NCBI GenBank assembly: GCA_021432635.1
Contig: MU270028.1
Location: 1,178,323-1,242,322, forward strand
DNA: 64,000 nt
Source of the DNA: Thozetella sp. PMI_491
Taxonomy: Eukaryota > Ascomycota > Sordariomycetes > Chaetosphaeriales > Chaetosphaeriaceae
Reading direction: 5' to 3'
Shown: positions 24,242-35,104 of the stretch, piece after piece
Layout: every line of letters begins with the position of its first letter
How positions within the stretch are numbered: position 1 is the stretch's first letter
Position numbers and translations under genes: made by a program
The notes under the pieces: model-generated
What the model saw: only the letters and a program-made list of their open reading frames with translations
What the model was told of the DNA's origin: nothing
Databases searched by the model: none

Positions 24242-24268
24242 TTTTTTTTTTTTTTTTTTTTTTTTTTT
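24242..24268. repeat. Poly-T tract (27 T)
   Basis: An uninterrupted run of 27 T lies just 3' of the minus-strand kinase gene. In the orientation of that gene it is an A-run shortly after the stop codon, compatible with an old retroposed poly-A tail or a simple repeat. The rest of 23761-24292 shows no gene. Confidence 0.9.
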
Positions 24269-24292
24269 CGTGAATCACACTGCATCGATAAA

Positions 24293-25372
24293 TTACCTTT
24301 GGCGATGGCCCCTAGTTGTCCCAACTACACTCAGTAACTTCGTTTCCATGAGGTCGGGGTCAACACTATTGGCTACTTCGAGTATCCTTCGCTCATAGTT
24401 CAAGTTCCGCCGCACATAGTCGTTAGAGGGGTCGATTGACAACTGCTGCTCACTACTGGCAACAAGAACAACCGCACGGGCTACAATCAAGGGCCAAAGC
24501 GCCCGCAGCTCGTCATCGTTGAGGGGGTTTATGTTGTGATAAGCCACGACTGCTGGGAGAAAGGAAAATATATCTTCTCCAGCGCATTGAAGCAACCAGG
24601 AACAAGTGACTGCGAGATCACCTACAAGCCAGCCATACATCACGTCCCCGAAATCGATGACTGCCTCTGGTACTGGATGGCCAGATTCGTCGGTCCGACT
24701 CAAAACATTATCGCCAGTCAGGTCGTGATGAACAGGTTGAATGCGGAGACCTTCCTCCAGCGGATGTATGCGCCGGAGAGTGGCGGTCATTTTCGCGGAA
24801 AGTCGATTCCGCTCTTCGTGGTTTGTGATCGCCGAAAGTAGGTGATTGGCCACCGGACCAGCACGGCGCAAGTCCCACTGAAGGCTGCGATTAAGACCTG
24901 GGTGGTCAAAATCGGCGAGGCTAACCGTAAGCCGTGCTGTAAGGTCTCCGAGAGCGGATATAGAAGCCGCAGGTATATCCGTCCATTCATCGAGTTTCCG
25001 ACCATTGAGATACTCGAGCAAGCGGGTGCGGTATTTCTGACCACGAACTTCTAATAAGATGATTTCATCGCCATTGAGAGCTAGGATAACAGTAGGAACG
25101 CGTGGAGCCCCTGATTTAGTATGGAGATGACCCATTGCCAAGTTCTGCGCCTCTAGCTCTTCAATAGTATACTCGACTCGGCAAATCTTCAACACAAAAC
25201 GTGCTTTGCCTGTGTCGACGCGATAGTTTCGGTCTTGCTGGCTTCCAAGCTCCTTCAAAATTCCAGCCAGACCGTAATGAGTCGAAAGAATATCTTCAGC
25301 GTCCTTTTGTGTAACATCTGGTCTTGGAAGCTGGAGACGGGCGAAGACGGCATTATCAGTTTTGGACTCCAT
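24293..25372 (-). CDS. APH-type phosphotransferase, hydroxylysine-kinase-like
   Basis: Single exon, 359 residues. Kinase-like elements in order: FVLKI (K62), the catalytic loop VHHDLTGDNVL (H216, D217, N222) and the metal-binding IDFGD (D240), all in the positions usual for the aminoglycoside-phosphotransferase fold. Overall length and the MYGWLVGDLAVTC segment resemble hydroxylysine kinase and the APH domain that is fused to class III aminotransferases in some proteins; here it stands alone. Expected reaction: NTP-dependent phosphorylation of a small hydroxyl- or amino-bearing metabolite in the cytosol. The substrate is a guess. Confidence 0.8.
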   Translation of the reverse strand: MESKTDNAVFARLQLPRPDVTQKDAEDILSTHYGLAGILKELGSQQDRNYRVDTGKARFVLKICRVEYTIEELEAQNLAMGHLHTKSGAPRVPTVILALNGDEIILLEVRGQKYRTRLLEYLNGRKLDEWTDIPAASISALGDLTARLTVSLADFDHPGLNRSLQWDLRRAGPVANHLLSAITNHEERNRLSAKMTATLRRIHPLEEGLRIQPVHHDLTGDNVLSRTDESGHPVPEAVIDFGDVMYGWLVGDLAVTCSWLLQCAGEDIFSFLPAVVAYHNINPLNDDELRALWPLIVARAVVLVASSEQQLSIDPSNDYVRRNLNYERRILEVANSVDPDLMETKLLSVVGTTRGHRQR

Positions 25373-27120
25373 GAGGAAATAATTGTGATAATAATGAACG
25401 TCTCGATGGTTTCAAGATCATTACAGATAGAGCCATACTATCGAATAATCCATATATATATAGTAGGAAACTAAATGTAACGTAGCAGAAGTGTAAGCGG
25501 TAAAACAGGGCCAAGTATCGGATTAGGTCTAGGAAGCTGGCCGCACTTGGGGCGGAACGGAGGTAGAAGAGGCGGGCCAGTTTACGTGGCAGAGACACAT
25601 CGGCGGCACAGTTCGAAAATACCACCGCCTAGCAGTTAGTAGCCTGCATTAGTAAATCTAGTAAGCTGATCTACTCTTTAGCTTAAAATCTTCCGTCTAC
25701 TACCAGCTCATGTCAGCTAAAAAACGGGTGTATTAGATCCAAGTGTTGTATAGAATATATCTTACTAAAGGAATAGAGAGCATAGTATTTGCAGGATGAA
25801 TCTATGCTATAGCGATACAGGCCGTTGCTTTTAGGACGCAGCCTATGCGCCTCCCGGGATCTTGTTCCTAGCGTAGGGCTGTTAGACGATGCCGTTCAGG
25901 ACGCGGCGGCACGATGTAGCTTTAGCTAGTAGACTGAAGAAAAAAACATCAGAATGACAGCTCCAGGTGAAAAGCGGGCTATTCCCTATACAAACTCTCT
26001 TTGAGCTAGAAAAGGGACTTTGCTTCTCTTCCTTGGTTATCTTCCCTGCGCGTGCTAATGCATTGCTGCAAGGATATCGCTGCGCAAGCTGGTGAGCCGC
26101 CTATATTCAAGTGACCACGCACCGGAATATTCGGCCCATGGTCTGATTTCCTCTGGCATGCTTCGAGGCTGGGCGCACGTCAGTTACCGGGCGCTGTCTC
26201 ATCATCTCGTTATTACATATTACATACCTAGGTACTGTCAAGGCCCTGGTTTAAGTGCTGGGTTTGGTGATGTAACAGTTGCGTGATTGAGGGAAGGATT
26301 GTGGCCGGTGCGCGGCGTTTTAGTAGTACATTTTTACCCCACAGTACTCCGTACCATTGGGGATAGAGCAGGTGGAGCATGGGCAAGATATTTCCCTCTG
26401 ACGCTTTATAAATCTAACGGGAATTATTGTGAGTTTATAATAGATATAAACAAGTTATCCCCAGCCATTGCTTAGAAATCGCGATCGCCAGGTGCCTACC
26501 GTCCTCAGCGCGGCTCATGTGTTTAGGGTTCCAATTCTACATGGCGCCTCCTATTGCACCATGCAGCCGGCCGTGCGTCGGCCCCACTCTCGGCGCCTAT
26601 ATGAAGTGCCGACCCAAAAATTGCCAAATTGAGAAAATAGTTTACTCATCGAGTAGAAGCAGCAAGCTGCAAGCTAGCCGCTGAATAATAACGCACGGTT
26701 CAAACTCAACTATACGACACGACGTCTGCCAGTGCCACGATAGTGCGACCAACTGCTTAGCGATATCCAGCAACTCTCCACTTCTTTCCCATACTGGTAA
26801 TTTCGACAGCCTGAAACCGCCATGAGAGACGCCGAGCCATTCGTGGTGTTCAAGAGAAGCGGCGGGAATCCCGTTTCGCATTACGAAGCGTGGTGGCATG
26901 TAGTCAACCAAGATATCATACGCATGGGCTTCTACATACAATCGAATGTCTAGCCAAGTATAAAGGAGCTTGTCCTGCTTCTGGCAAACAGTTTCGATAT
27001 CATAGCCAAGCAAGAGACAGTATCTGAGCCCAGTCCACAAAAGACAACCTAGATTTTCCGATATCACTTTCTACCCTGACGACCAATAGCTATAGCATCA
27101 CAGACAACAGCATTTTCGCA
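25373..27120. other. 1.7 kb mostly non-coding region
   Basis: Only one frame of note lies here (26642-27067, minus, listed separately). The part around 25620-25830 is TAG/TTA-rich and may be decayed repeat. The last tens of bases form the leader of the reductase gene. Confidence 0.4.
26642..27067 (-). CDS. Hypothetical protein, possibly a gene fragment
   Basis: A 141-codon open frame that I do not recognise. It has balanced composition and a plausible protein texture (EHHEWLGVSHGGFRL, then a Leu-rich end), but no motif, signal peptide or repeat. The second residue run NLGCLLWTGLRYC is hydrophobic. It lies head to head with the reductase gene only 53 bp away, which leaves little room for two promoters and argues for a relic or a chance frame. 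Confidence 0.3.
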   Translation of the reverse strand: MISENLGCLLWTGLRYCLLLGYDIETVCQKQDKLLYTWLDIRLYVEAHAYDILVDYMPPRFVMRNGIPAASLEHHEWLGVSHGGFRLSKLPVWERSGELLDIAKQLVALSWHWQTSCRIVEFEPCVIIQRLACSLLLLLDE

Positions 27121-28188
27121 ATGGCAGCAACCAAACCCCTCGTCCTTCTCACGGGAGCCAGCGGCTTTTTGGGCTTCATTACTTTGCTTGACCTCCTTCA
27201 GTCTGGCTACCGAGTGCGTGCCAGCGTCCGCTCGCAGGCCAAGGCTGACAAGGTACGGGCGGCTCTCCAGCTCAAGGGGCAGGACCCAGCCTCAGACGCT
27301 CTCAGCTTTGTCCTCGTCCCTGATATGACGGTTTCCGGCGCCTACGACGCCGCGGCTCAGGGTGTTGACTATATCGTCCATGTCGCCTCGCCAATTCCAT
27401 CGTTTGGTGCTGATAACGGGCCCACCCCGGAGCAGTACGAAGCGCATTTTGTCAACACCGCTGTGGCTAGCGACCTGGGCATGCTCCACAGTGCAGCCAA
27501 GTCTGGCGGATCTGTAAAGCGCATCGTGCTCACGAGCTCTGCCGTGGGCATTATTCCGTTTGACTACTCCGAGGACAAGCCCGGTATGGACTACAGCGTC
27601 CCGTTTGGTCCCGATAGTCGCGTGCCGGACCCGAAGGGCCCGTTTGGAAGCGAGTTTGAGGCGTATTCTGCCGGGAAGGTCGCCGCGCTCAATGCCGCAG
27701 AGAAATGGGTAGCCGAGAACGGCGAGAAATTTGGGTTCGATCTTATAACCATCATCCCAGGGTGGATCTTCGGACGCGACGAGTTAATCGAGTCCGCTAT
27801 GGATATGCGTGCCGGTGGCAGCACCAACTCTGTCCTTCTCGGCCTGCTCCGCGGAGGCAAGAACGACGTTCCCTTCAATGGCAACGCGGTGCTCGGGACC
27901 GATGTAGCCCGGGCACACGTGCTAGCTCTGAGAAAAGAGGTCAAGGGAAACCAGTCGTTTATCGCATCCACGCGGATGGTATGGGAGGATTCGTTGAGGG
28001 TCCTGCAGGAGGAATTTTCTAAGGATGTCGCCGAAGGAAGACTCAGCATCGAAGGGAAGCAGCCTACGCAGCCAATGGAGTTCGATGCATCAAAGACGGA
28101 GGAGGTGCTCGGGATTCGCTTCGCGCCTTTTAGTGAGCAGGTCAGGCAGGTTGCAAGCCAGTATTTAGAGCTGCTTGCTAAGGCGTAA
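27121..28188 (+). CDS. NAD(P)-dependent extended SDR reductase (Gre2/CCR/DFR-like)
   Basis: Single exon, 355 residues, the usual size. It has the N-terminal nucleotide-binding motif TGASGFLG (residues 11-18), VRSQAKAD after beta-2 (Arg suggests NADPH preference), the catalytic Ser in LTSSAVG (S139/S140) and the YSAGK pair (Y182, K186). Family members reduce carbonyl groups of methylglyoxal, ketones or phenylpropanoid-type substrates in the cytosol. Codon usage is GC-rich and regular compared with the poor flanks, which supports an active gene. Confidence 0.88.
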   Translation: MAATKPLVLLTGASGFLGFITLLDLLQSGYRVRASVRSQAKADKVRAALQLKGQDPASDALSFVLVPDMTVSGAYDAAAQGVDYIVHVASPIPSFGADNGPTPEQYEAHFVNTAVASDLGMLHSAAKSGGSVKRIVLTSSAVGIIPFDYSEDKPGMDYSVPFGPDSRVPDPKGPFGSEFEAYSAGKVAALNAAEKWVAENGEKFGFDLITIIPGWIFGRDELIESAMDMRAGGSTNSVLLGLLRGGKNDVPFNGNAVLGTDVARAHVLALRKEVKGNQSFIASTRMVWEDSLRVLQEEFSKDVAEGRLSIEGKQPTQPMEFDASKTEEVLGIRFAPFSEQVRQVASQYLELLAKA

Positions 28189-29102
28189 GGCCACGTGCAT
28201 CAATAAGCAGATAGTCACCGTCCCTGAGGATTGTTTCCTAGATTTCCATTCAATATAAACCGCCCTTCACTTAATATGCCAACTACCCGTCGAGAAAACG
28301 TAGGTGGGGGAGGGATAAACGACGCCGGAGCAAATCCCTTGCCTCGGGCCTGGGCAACCACTGGGGCGGTCGATACAACGAAAGTGATGTGAATTCGCCC
28401 AGTAATTATAAACAAGCAGTCTGCAGTGTTCGATGATATCCCCCAAGTGCATCGCCCCCCATTAATATATCTACAGCCAGCGGCCATTACTAGGTTAACT
28501 TGCAATCTTGCGGGTTGGGCAGCTCTCGGAAGCTGAACAGGGGTTGCCCAGATTGAGGTGGCAACGACAATAGCCCCCAAATCCTACGCGACTCGGCCAA
28601 TTAGAGATAGGCGTGACTCAGAGGCATAATGACGTATAGGAAAACAGTATGCTCAGCGATTAAATTGCCATGATGGTGGTCTCGCCATAGTGGCATATTA
28701 TCCCTCACGATTCTGTCTTAGTCGCAGTCTACCAGCTTTCTATCTAATTTTCTAGGAAGTATCTACCTTACCTTACAGACGTGAACTCTAGCCGGCCGTG
28801 TAACAACGCCCTGCTGTCTCTGCTTACAGCATGTGGCACACAGCGTGTGGCGAGATGCAGTGGCTCACTCTTCGCCAATAAATTCTACCGAGCGCAGCCG
28901 CTAACTCCAAACAAACACTGGCTACTACGTCGACTGCCCGAAATGGAGCAAGTGCCACGCAACGAAATCCCCCTGGCCTCCCAGCCCCTGTCCCTTCATT
29001 TTGGGACACTAAGCTATATGAAGCAGGCCTTGGCACATTATTCGAGGTTTCTCCTCATTCCACGTCAATTTACCGTTCACAGCACATCCCAGCCCGAATA
29101 CC
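28189..29102. other. Intergenic, no gene recognised
   Basis: Frames on either strand up to 121 codons lack recognisable features. No upstream exon with a signal peptide was found for the following surface-protein gene. Confidence 0.4.
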
Positions 29103-29717
29103 ATGGCTAGCACAACCTCAGGAAACTTTGTCTTATTGCCCACTCCGCCGCTGACCTTCAGTGTCGACCCGTCACAATGCACCACGGTTAATGTGACACA
29201 ATATTTCAGCGCTCCAAGGGCGTCCTCTACACTTGTGCAAGAATTCGTATCATACTCGATCTCGCTGACGGAATCGGCTGCCGCGACCGCCACGGACTCA
29301 TACCCCGTGTTTCCCTCGTCTCGATGGTGCGACTTCACTACCTTTGCTCCGTCGAGCATGCTCTCCGACTACTCCGCCTACGCGAGCGCGGCCAGCTCGT
29401 GGAAGTCAGAGTACACCTCGGCGATCGTTTCGGCCTACAAAGAGTGCCCGGTGAAATGGATGGGAGCCGCTCTAAGAGATCCTAACGCTACAGTGGCTAT
29501 GAACCTCGCCGCCATTTTTGGCGAATGCTATGCCGAAGCGCAAAGCTCGGCTGGTACGACGACAACGCAGGCGACGGCTTCGGCGGGATCCACGGCGACG
29601 GGGGCTGGGACCACTTCAACAAATCCGCCGAATGCAGCTGGGCGGCAGGCCGGCGCGCGGGTGTGGTTGTTGATTACAGCGTCAGTGCTAGCTGCTGTTG
29701 TCACGAACTCTGTATGA
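29103..29717 (+). CDS. Ser/Thr-rich protein with GPI-anchor-like C terminus
   Basis: 204 residues. The middle part is a compact Cys- and Trp-containing domain (SRWCDFTTFAPSS, YKECPVKW, FGECYAEA) with conserved-looking Cys spacing; it is followed by a Ser/Thr/Ala/Gly linker and a hydrophobic tail (WLLITASVLAAVV), the layout of GPI-anchored fungal cell-wall proteins. The odd point is that the N terminus (MASTTSGNF) has no signal peptide. Either a short upstream exon was missed, or the start lies elsewhere. It sits upstream of a secreted LPMO gene on the opposite strand. The family is not recognised. Confidence 0.6.
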   Translation: MASTTSGNFVLLPTPPLTFSVDPSQCTTVNVTQYFSAPRASSTLVQEFVSYSISLTESAAATATDSYPVFPSSRWCDFTTFAPSSMLSDYSAYASAASSWKSEYTSAIVSAYKECPVKWMGAALRDPNATVAMNLAAIFGECYAEAQSSAGTTTTQATASAGSTATGAGTTSTNPPNAAGRQAGARVWLLITASVLAAVVTNSV

Positions 29718-30210
29718 TGGACGACAGACCAATTGGCCAATAATGATACATGACCATTCAATGGAGCCTCGTAGATTCCTAGCCCGAGTGAAAGCTATTG
29801 ACGTCCGTCGCTAGCTGAGCCCCCACTCAGGACTATTATCATCTAAGTCGTCGCGCTCCTCACCATCGTGGGCCTATGTGTCGCCAATGAACAGGCTAAA
29901 CTGTCGCGGTAGAAGAAAGTAGCTGCTCTCCAAATTTTCTGGAGCTTGCAGTGCTCGCAAACAGGAGTGCAGCCTGATTATTTGTTTTATTGAGACCTGA
30001 TGAATCTAGCAAGAATTGCCATAAAGTCTTCTCTCCAATCATAGCACTGACCCTTCGGCGCGGCTGAGTGAAACAGGAATGAGAGCTCAGTTATCCGCCT
30101 CCTGAGTATTTTCATGCATACTCTACTTTCCCGAGCTCCCAAGTTGCAGAAATGGCTTACTCTACATCACTTTTCTGGATTTGCACTGCTTCCACCTGCC
30201 TTATCCTCAC
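29718..30210. other. Convergent 3' intergenic region
   Basis: This lies between the convergent surface-protein gene and LPMO gene. No gene recognised. Confidence 0.4.
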
Positions 30211-31474
30211 TCAGCGCCAAGCTGCTGCCACGGTAACCGCCGACGCACATCCCGTCGGTACTGTGAAGGAGCGATTGGGATCGCTCTCCCAGGTGACCGA
30301 CCCATCTGTCCCAACATTGATGAACTTGTACTGGAATGTGGTCCCGGCGGCCAATGTGACTGTGTAGGTCCATAGGGGGTTCGAACTGGTGTACTGGGCC
30401 GCCGACAGCGCAGGGGCGCGCCCTGTATCCCAGCTTCCAAGCTCAGAGATGGAACCTGCTAGCTTGATGGTCTGCCCGTACACAGTTGTGACCACCTCGT
30501 TGAAGGTCACAGCCACGCTGGCCACTGGCGCACATGACGCAGTCGACGAAGTCACGCTAGTTGTCCGAGTAGCAGATGTTGTCAGTGTCGTGGACGACCC
30601 CGAACCACCTCCGCTACCTTTTCCTGCAATAGCGATGTCGGCGCAGGTAAGATATACCTGGCCAGTCTGGAACGAGTTCCACCTTAGCGACAGAAGGGTG
30701 TGATTCGATGCGTAGTCAGGTATTTTGATGTTCTTCGTCACCGTGTAGCCGCCGGCGATGGACGTGTAGCACGACCCCAGCGCCGCTCCGTCCACCCCTT
30801 GGCACGCCCTCCTGTCGTTGGCGGAGAAGGCGTTGCAAGTGAACCAGTCGTTCCGATAGCAGGCCTGCCCGGCCGTGCAGTCCGGGTTGTAGCCACAAGC
30901 CTGGCCATCGACGTCCGTGCACTTCAGCAGGCCGGCCTCGAAGCAATCTTCGGCCGCCTGTTTCTCAGCGTCTGTGGGCGTGTAACCGGGAGTGAGAAAC
31001 TTGTCGACTAGGGTCTGATTCTGGCAGATTCGATAACTGAACATGCCCCCGTGGTCGCCGTTGTTGTCTACACACCACTGCACCGACACGACATCGCCAG
31101 CAGTGTAGGTAGCTACGACGGAGGTGCCGTAGTCAGATGTCGGGGTGTTGTAGTCGACACTGACGCGAGCGTTGTAGCCGCATGGGCCACTACGCCCTAC
31201 TTGGGCGGCATCAAGGTCAGGCCATGCGCTCACGGGCTCGAGGATGGTGCATTCAGGGCACGAGTCTTTTCCGGCCTGGAATGATTGTAAGTTTCTCTGT
31301 TCGTCTTGCCATCTCGCTCCATCGTTTATCCTATACAGTCTTCGGAGACATATTCTACCAAAATATAAGAGGACGAACCTGGTAACCGAGCCGGGTGCGG
31401 CTGAATGGTATAGTCAAGTAGCCATGCCCGTACACCGACTCTGCAAAGAGAGCGAGGACGACGGCAAACTTCAT
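30211..31474 (-). CDS. AA13 starch-active lytic polysaccharide monooxygenase with CBM20
   Basis: Two exons (31379-31474, 30211-31275) with a 103-nt GT-AG intron; 386 residues. A 16-residue signal peptide ([16 protein letters not shown]) is followed at once by His17 in [14 protein letters not shown], so the mature N terminus is the copper-binding His. The second brace His is H107 in [23 protein letters not shown] and [14 protein letters not shown] are characteristic of AA13. After a [11 protein letters not shown] linker comes a C-terminal starch-binding CBM20 of about 110 residues ([20 protein letters not shown]). The enzyme oxidatively cleaves starch outside the cell, probably with amylases. 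It is a complete, canonical architecture. Confidence 0.95.
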
Positions 31475-32715
31475 AATGTAGACTCGGTACGGGAGATTCT
31501 TTCGAGAGACAGGTTGTTACGGACTCGGTAGGAGCGATGCGGTTTGAACTTGACAATGCCTGGATCCAAAGTCGCGAGTCCCGGGTGTTCTTTATACTTG
31601 TTTCCATGACACCATCACGCACCCCTATAGGCCCGGATTCTCGACTTTTGCTCAACCTTCGGCGCCGGCGTCGGTCGCACTCCCGCGCTTATGCAGAAAA
31701 TGTTGATGAGTACGGCCGAGCCGTCGACGGGGAGGGCTGCTTCCCATCTTTTTAGAGGCCGATTTCTCCGTCATGGCCTACGGAGGCGGGCATGGTCCCA
31801 CAAGCACCAAGATGTATGCGACGCTAGGCCCATTATTCAGGAGAGCAGAGACGAATTCTAGTCCCTGCCGGTCGTTCGTCGGTACATCTTGTCCTCGGGA
31901 TGCCGAAGAAGGGTTAGCATGCGCACTGCCGGGCCAGCTTCTATTCCACCCTGGGTCTATACGCCGGCAGTTATGCGGGGGGCCGGGCGGGTCTGGGGGT
32001 CTGGGGTAGCCGGGATGGTGTCAACAAATCCGGATCGTGTACCTCGCTAACAGATAATCACGTGGGTATTGGCAGGAGTCCCAGCATTTCGGCCCGCGCT
32101 GAGCGCGAGTTGCAGTGCTAGAGGAAAACTTGCCAATTCGGGGAGCGCTCCGGTCGGCGAGCAGCAAACCACCAAACGGGCCGAATTGCATCCGGCCCTT
32201 CAACCCAACGTTCTTGGCGAGGCTCGTCACGGAGAATTTCACACCGTGAAAGGCTGTGGATGAGAAAGATGTGGGGAGCTTTGCTATTGCATCATCCCGT
32301 CGCACATGCGGATTTTCCAGATCGTGGGGTTGGGGTTGAAGGGTCTCGGCCCTAGTGGGCGGCCGCCACAGCTCCTCAAGAGTGAGAACACGTCAGAGTA
32401 GCGCTGACCACTGCAAGGGGCCCCAGACATTGGGTGCCCGGCCTAGCCCGCGTATGTGACTGGAGATTTTGACGCCCTCATTTCGTGGACCAACCATGGC
32501 CTGTCGGGATACGCAGGTTGTGAAACTAGACATGTAGTAAGACGGCAAGGCCAGACAATTTCGCGATGCAGCTCGCGCTTTATCCGCGAGCCTTGTGTTT
32601 ATATCCTAGGCTGCCTGTCAATTCTCCTCCGATTCTTCTCCTTTCATCTTTCGCCAGATTTGCAACTCTCGGCGTCTTCCAGACATCCCAGCACACAATT
32701 TAGCCTCTACCGACT
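31475..32715. other. 1.2 kb divergent intergenic region upstream of LPMO
   Basis: No gene recognised. A G-rich stretch at about 31981-32010 contains two CTGGGG hexamers (31993-31998, 32001-32006) that fit the SYGGRG site of the carbon-catabolite repressor CreA/CRE1. They lie about 520 bp upstream of the LPMO start. Repression of a starch-degrading LPMO by glucose would be expected, but motif matches this short are weak evidence. Confidence 0.35.
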
Positions 32716-33186
32716 ATGCCTTTACGCGCCCACGATCGTATCCCTGCATTCTACTCCATCTTCTTTCTTTGGATTGATCCCATAGTCGCGCTATGGGGCA
32801 CCTACCTAAACCTCTTCCAGCCGGCCACGACTATGGATTCCATCGTGCCGCGGGCCATTGTCCCTTATGACCTGCGCTTCCAGGCTATATTTCAGCAGCT
32901 AGGCGGCTTTCTCCTCGGTTCAGCTTGGATACAAATCATATTGCAGCGGTACACGCGCGACGTGGGTGTTTGGAAGATTTTACATTCAGGTATTTTAATA
33001 GTGGACCTTGTGGTTCTGTACTCGACCTGGGACGCCCTTGGAATTCAGGGTAGACGCAGCTTGGGGCAGTTGCGGCCGGAAGACTGGGGCACTGTGACGA
33101 TACTCGGGAGCTTGGTCGTGATCAGATCATCGTTTTTGTTTGGCATTGGATTCCCAAAGGCCAGCGCGAGAGACAAGCGACTTTAA
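32716..33186 (+). CDS. Small four-helix membrane protein (DUF7704-like)
   Basis: 156 residues, single exon. The start IPAFYSIFFLWIDPI with a following WGTYLNLFQP, and four hydrophobic segments (about residues 11-30, 58-75, 86-104 and 126-146), match a small fungal integral-membrane family of unknown function. The C terminus is basic (KASARDKRL), probably cytosolic. No link to neighbours is evident. Confidence 0.65.
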   Translation: MPLRAHDRIPAFYSIFFLWIDPIVALWGTYLNLFQPATTMDSIVPRAIVPYDLRFQAIFQQLGGFLLGSAWIQIILQRYTRDVGVWKILHSGILIVDLVVLYSTWDALGIQGRRSLGQLRPEDWGTVTILGSLVVIRSSFLFGIGFPKASARDKRL

Positions 33187-33731
33187 CTGTTCAAACGTCG
33201 AGACAAGGTTATCTCTGCCAGCTATAGCGAGACGAAATAAGCATGCCACCAAATCTCAATCTAAGCACACAGACATAGACGTGTCACTAAAGGGTGAAAA
33301 TGGCGAGGCCTTGAGAATGCCATAGCCTCTTCTGATCCGACACCTTGTCATGCTCAATCGCACTCCACGGTAACCTTCTAGATGGTAACGTAATTAATGT
33401 TAATCAAGCGAGTTGTGCACTAGCAATACGCGTCTCGAAACAAAATAATTCTCAGGCCTCTTGGAGAAGCTTTGTAGTCAAAATTAAATCTCTAGACGGT
33501 CTCGCAGCATAGATAGACAGATATATACGATAGATTCCAAGAGGAAGGTATGGCTCAGAATAAATATAATAGTCTGTGGTCTATCATTTTCGTTAACTAT
33601 AAACTACAACAAACTGTCTCGGTGGTTTGAAGACTGTTTTCGGGGGGGGGGGGGGGGGAGAAATAAACCTCAGGCACGTATGGTGCGATATTTGTTTGAA
33701 CTGATCATGTGCTGGAGACCCTGATATCCCT
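33187..33731. other. Intergenic region 3' of RBR gene
   Basis: Convergent 3' region. Apart from the G-tract listed separately, no gene or repeat was recognised. Confidence 0.4.
33642..33658. repeat. G17 homopolymer tract
   Basis: Seventeen consecutive G lie about 75 bp downstream of the RBR stop codon. On the transcript strand of that gene it is a C-run. Such tracts can form quadruplexes and are hard to sequence accurately. Confidence 0.9.
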
Positions 33732-35104
33732 TCACCTGTAACTTCCCGGAATGGAAAGCCCTCCATCTAGCGACCGATCGTACTTGGAGTCGGTATCCCA
33801 CCCCAGCGTGTAATTGCTCGTATCCAGCTGATTTCGTAAAACAACTGTCGTTGGTCGCATCGCGCAGGTTGTTAAGTGGAGGGGCCTTCCCGACGCAAAG
33901 ATGACTTTGCAGCACCAGCAGAACTCCGTGTTGCAGTTTTTGCACTTTAGATGCGCACACCCACCATTCCTCTCAATTCTTGTCCTGCAGCCGGCACGTG
34001 GGCACAATTTAGTAGTGCGCAAGATTCTATCCAATGTTTCCGATTCTTTTTCGTGCCTTCGCCTGCGCTCTCTTTCTATGGCAGCCCTTGCGCCCTCTCG
34101 GTCGCTTTCGCGCTTTGCCAACTGGGATTGTCGCAGGTGCTCGCACATGCCCACGACTGCATCTCGACAGATAAAGCAATGCCATTTCTGACAGGAAGTG
34201 CAGTTCCATGCCGCATTTGCCTCTGTGGTTATTGCTATTTAGCTTTTCGATATTATGTATACTATCCTGGCCAGCACGGTGTCTCACCTCCTGGGGCATG
34301 GATCTGACCGTGTCCACATTCACACCAGCGGAAATTCGGGCTCTTCGAGATGCTCGCAGTCGAAACGCGGATGATATAGCTATCCACAGAATTAGTAGAG
34401 TTGTAGTAGCTGCAGCAGTGGAGAGATGCACCGATTGAAGCAAGCCTTGGAGACCTTTGACCGTAGATGCTGCAGCGAAACAATTTCTCTACACTCTGCA
34501 TCAGGACAGAATAGATCAGACGCTATGCCCTCGTTGATTTTGGACTCATAATAGATCTTCAGGCAGCCGTCACAGATATTTTGATCATGCTTGCATGCTG
34601 ACGTTGGGGGAACAGATTCGCCGTGGATGACTTCGATTGCTTCGGAGCACACCGTGCACTCAACTTGCTTCGTGCTCTCGACAAGAGCTCGAAATACCCT
34701 GTTCCTTGTCAGTAATCTTCACAAGATTACGCCTGGGTACGAGAAACTAACTCAAGCGGGAAATACTGGCCTAGCCGTGTCTCCACGACTTCCATATCCA
34801 CTGTCACTGATCTCCGACAGCCCTCGACCTCACATAGCCGGCATCCCTCTATCAGTTCAGTGACGAATGCCACCTCGCACTCTGTGCAGTTACCCCGGGA
34901 TCTTGGATATGTAGACTCTTTATCCCTGCTCGCTTGTCCTTGTTGATGGCCTGCTCGGCAATAGGTCGCTTCCCATTTGAAACGGGACAGGAACCGGCGC
35001 CCGCTCGGCTCCGAGCAGTTGCTGCACTTAGTACCAGCTGTGATAGAATCAGAAAAGGTTGCGCTCAATAACAAAGCAAACTTGTAAGTATCGATAGAGT
35101 CCAT
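33732..35104 (-). CDS. RBR (RING1-IBR-RING2) E3 ubiquitin ligase
   Basis: Four exons: 34752-35104, 34432-34698, 34288-34379 and 33732-34222; introns of 53, 52 and 65 nt; 400 residues. RING1 begins with CTVC (C132, C135) and ends with FCPDAEC. The IBR contains FRWCECGHGQIH, CTSC and CRD followed by the late Cys/His pair. RING2 has CPRAGCRTRIERNGGCAHLKC, in which the Cys of GGCAH (about C326) is the expected catalytic residue that accepts ubiquitin from the E2. An Arg/Glu-rich helix (ERERRRRHEKES) links IBR and RING2. The N-terminal 120 residues are Cys-rich and unassigned. The gene is divergent from a ubiquitin-like protein gene 643 bp away, which suggests co-expression. The 3' end after RING2 could hold a further exon. 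Confidence 0.88.
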
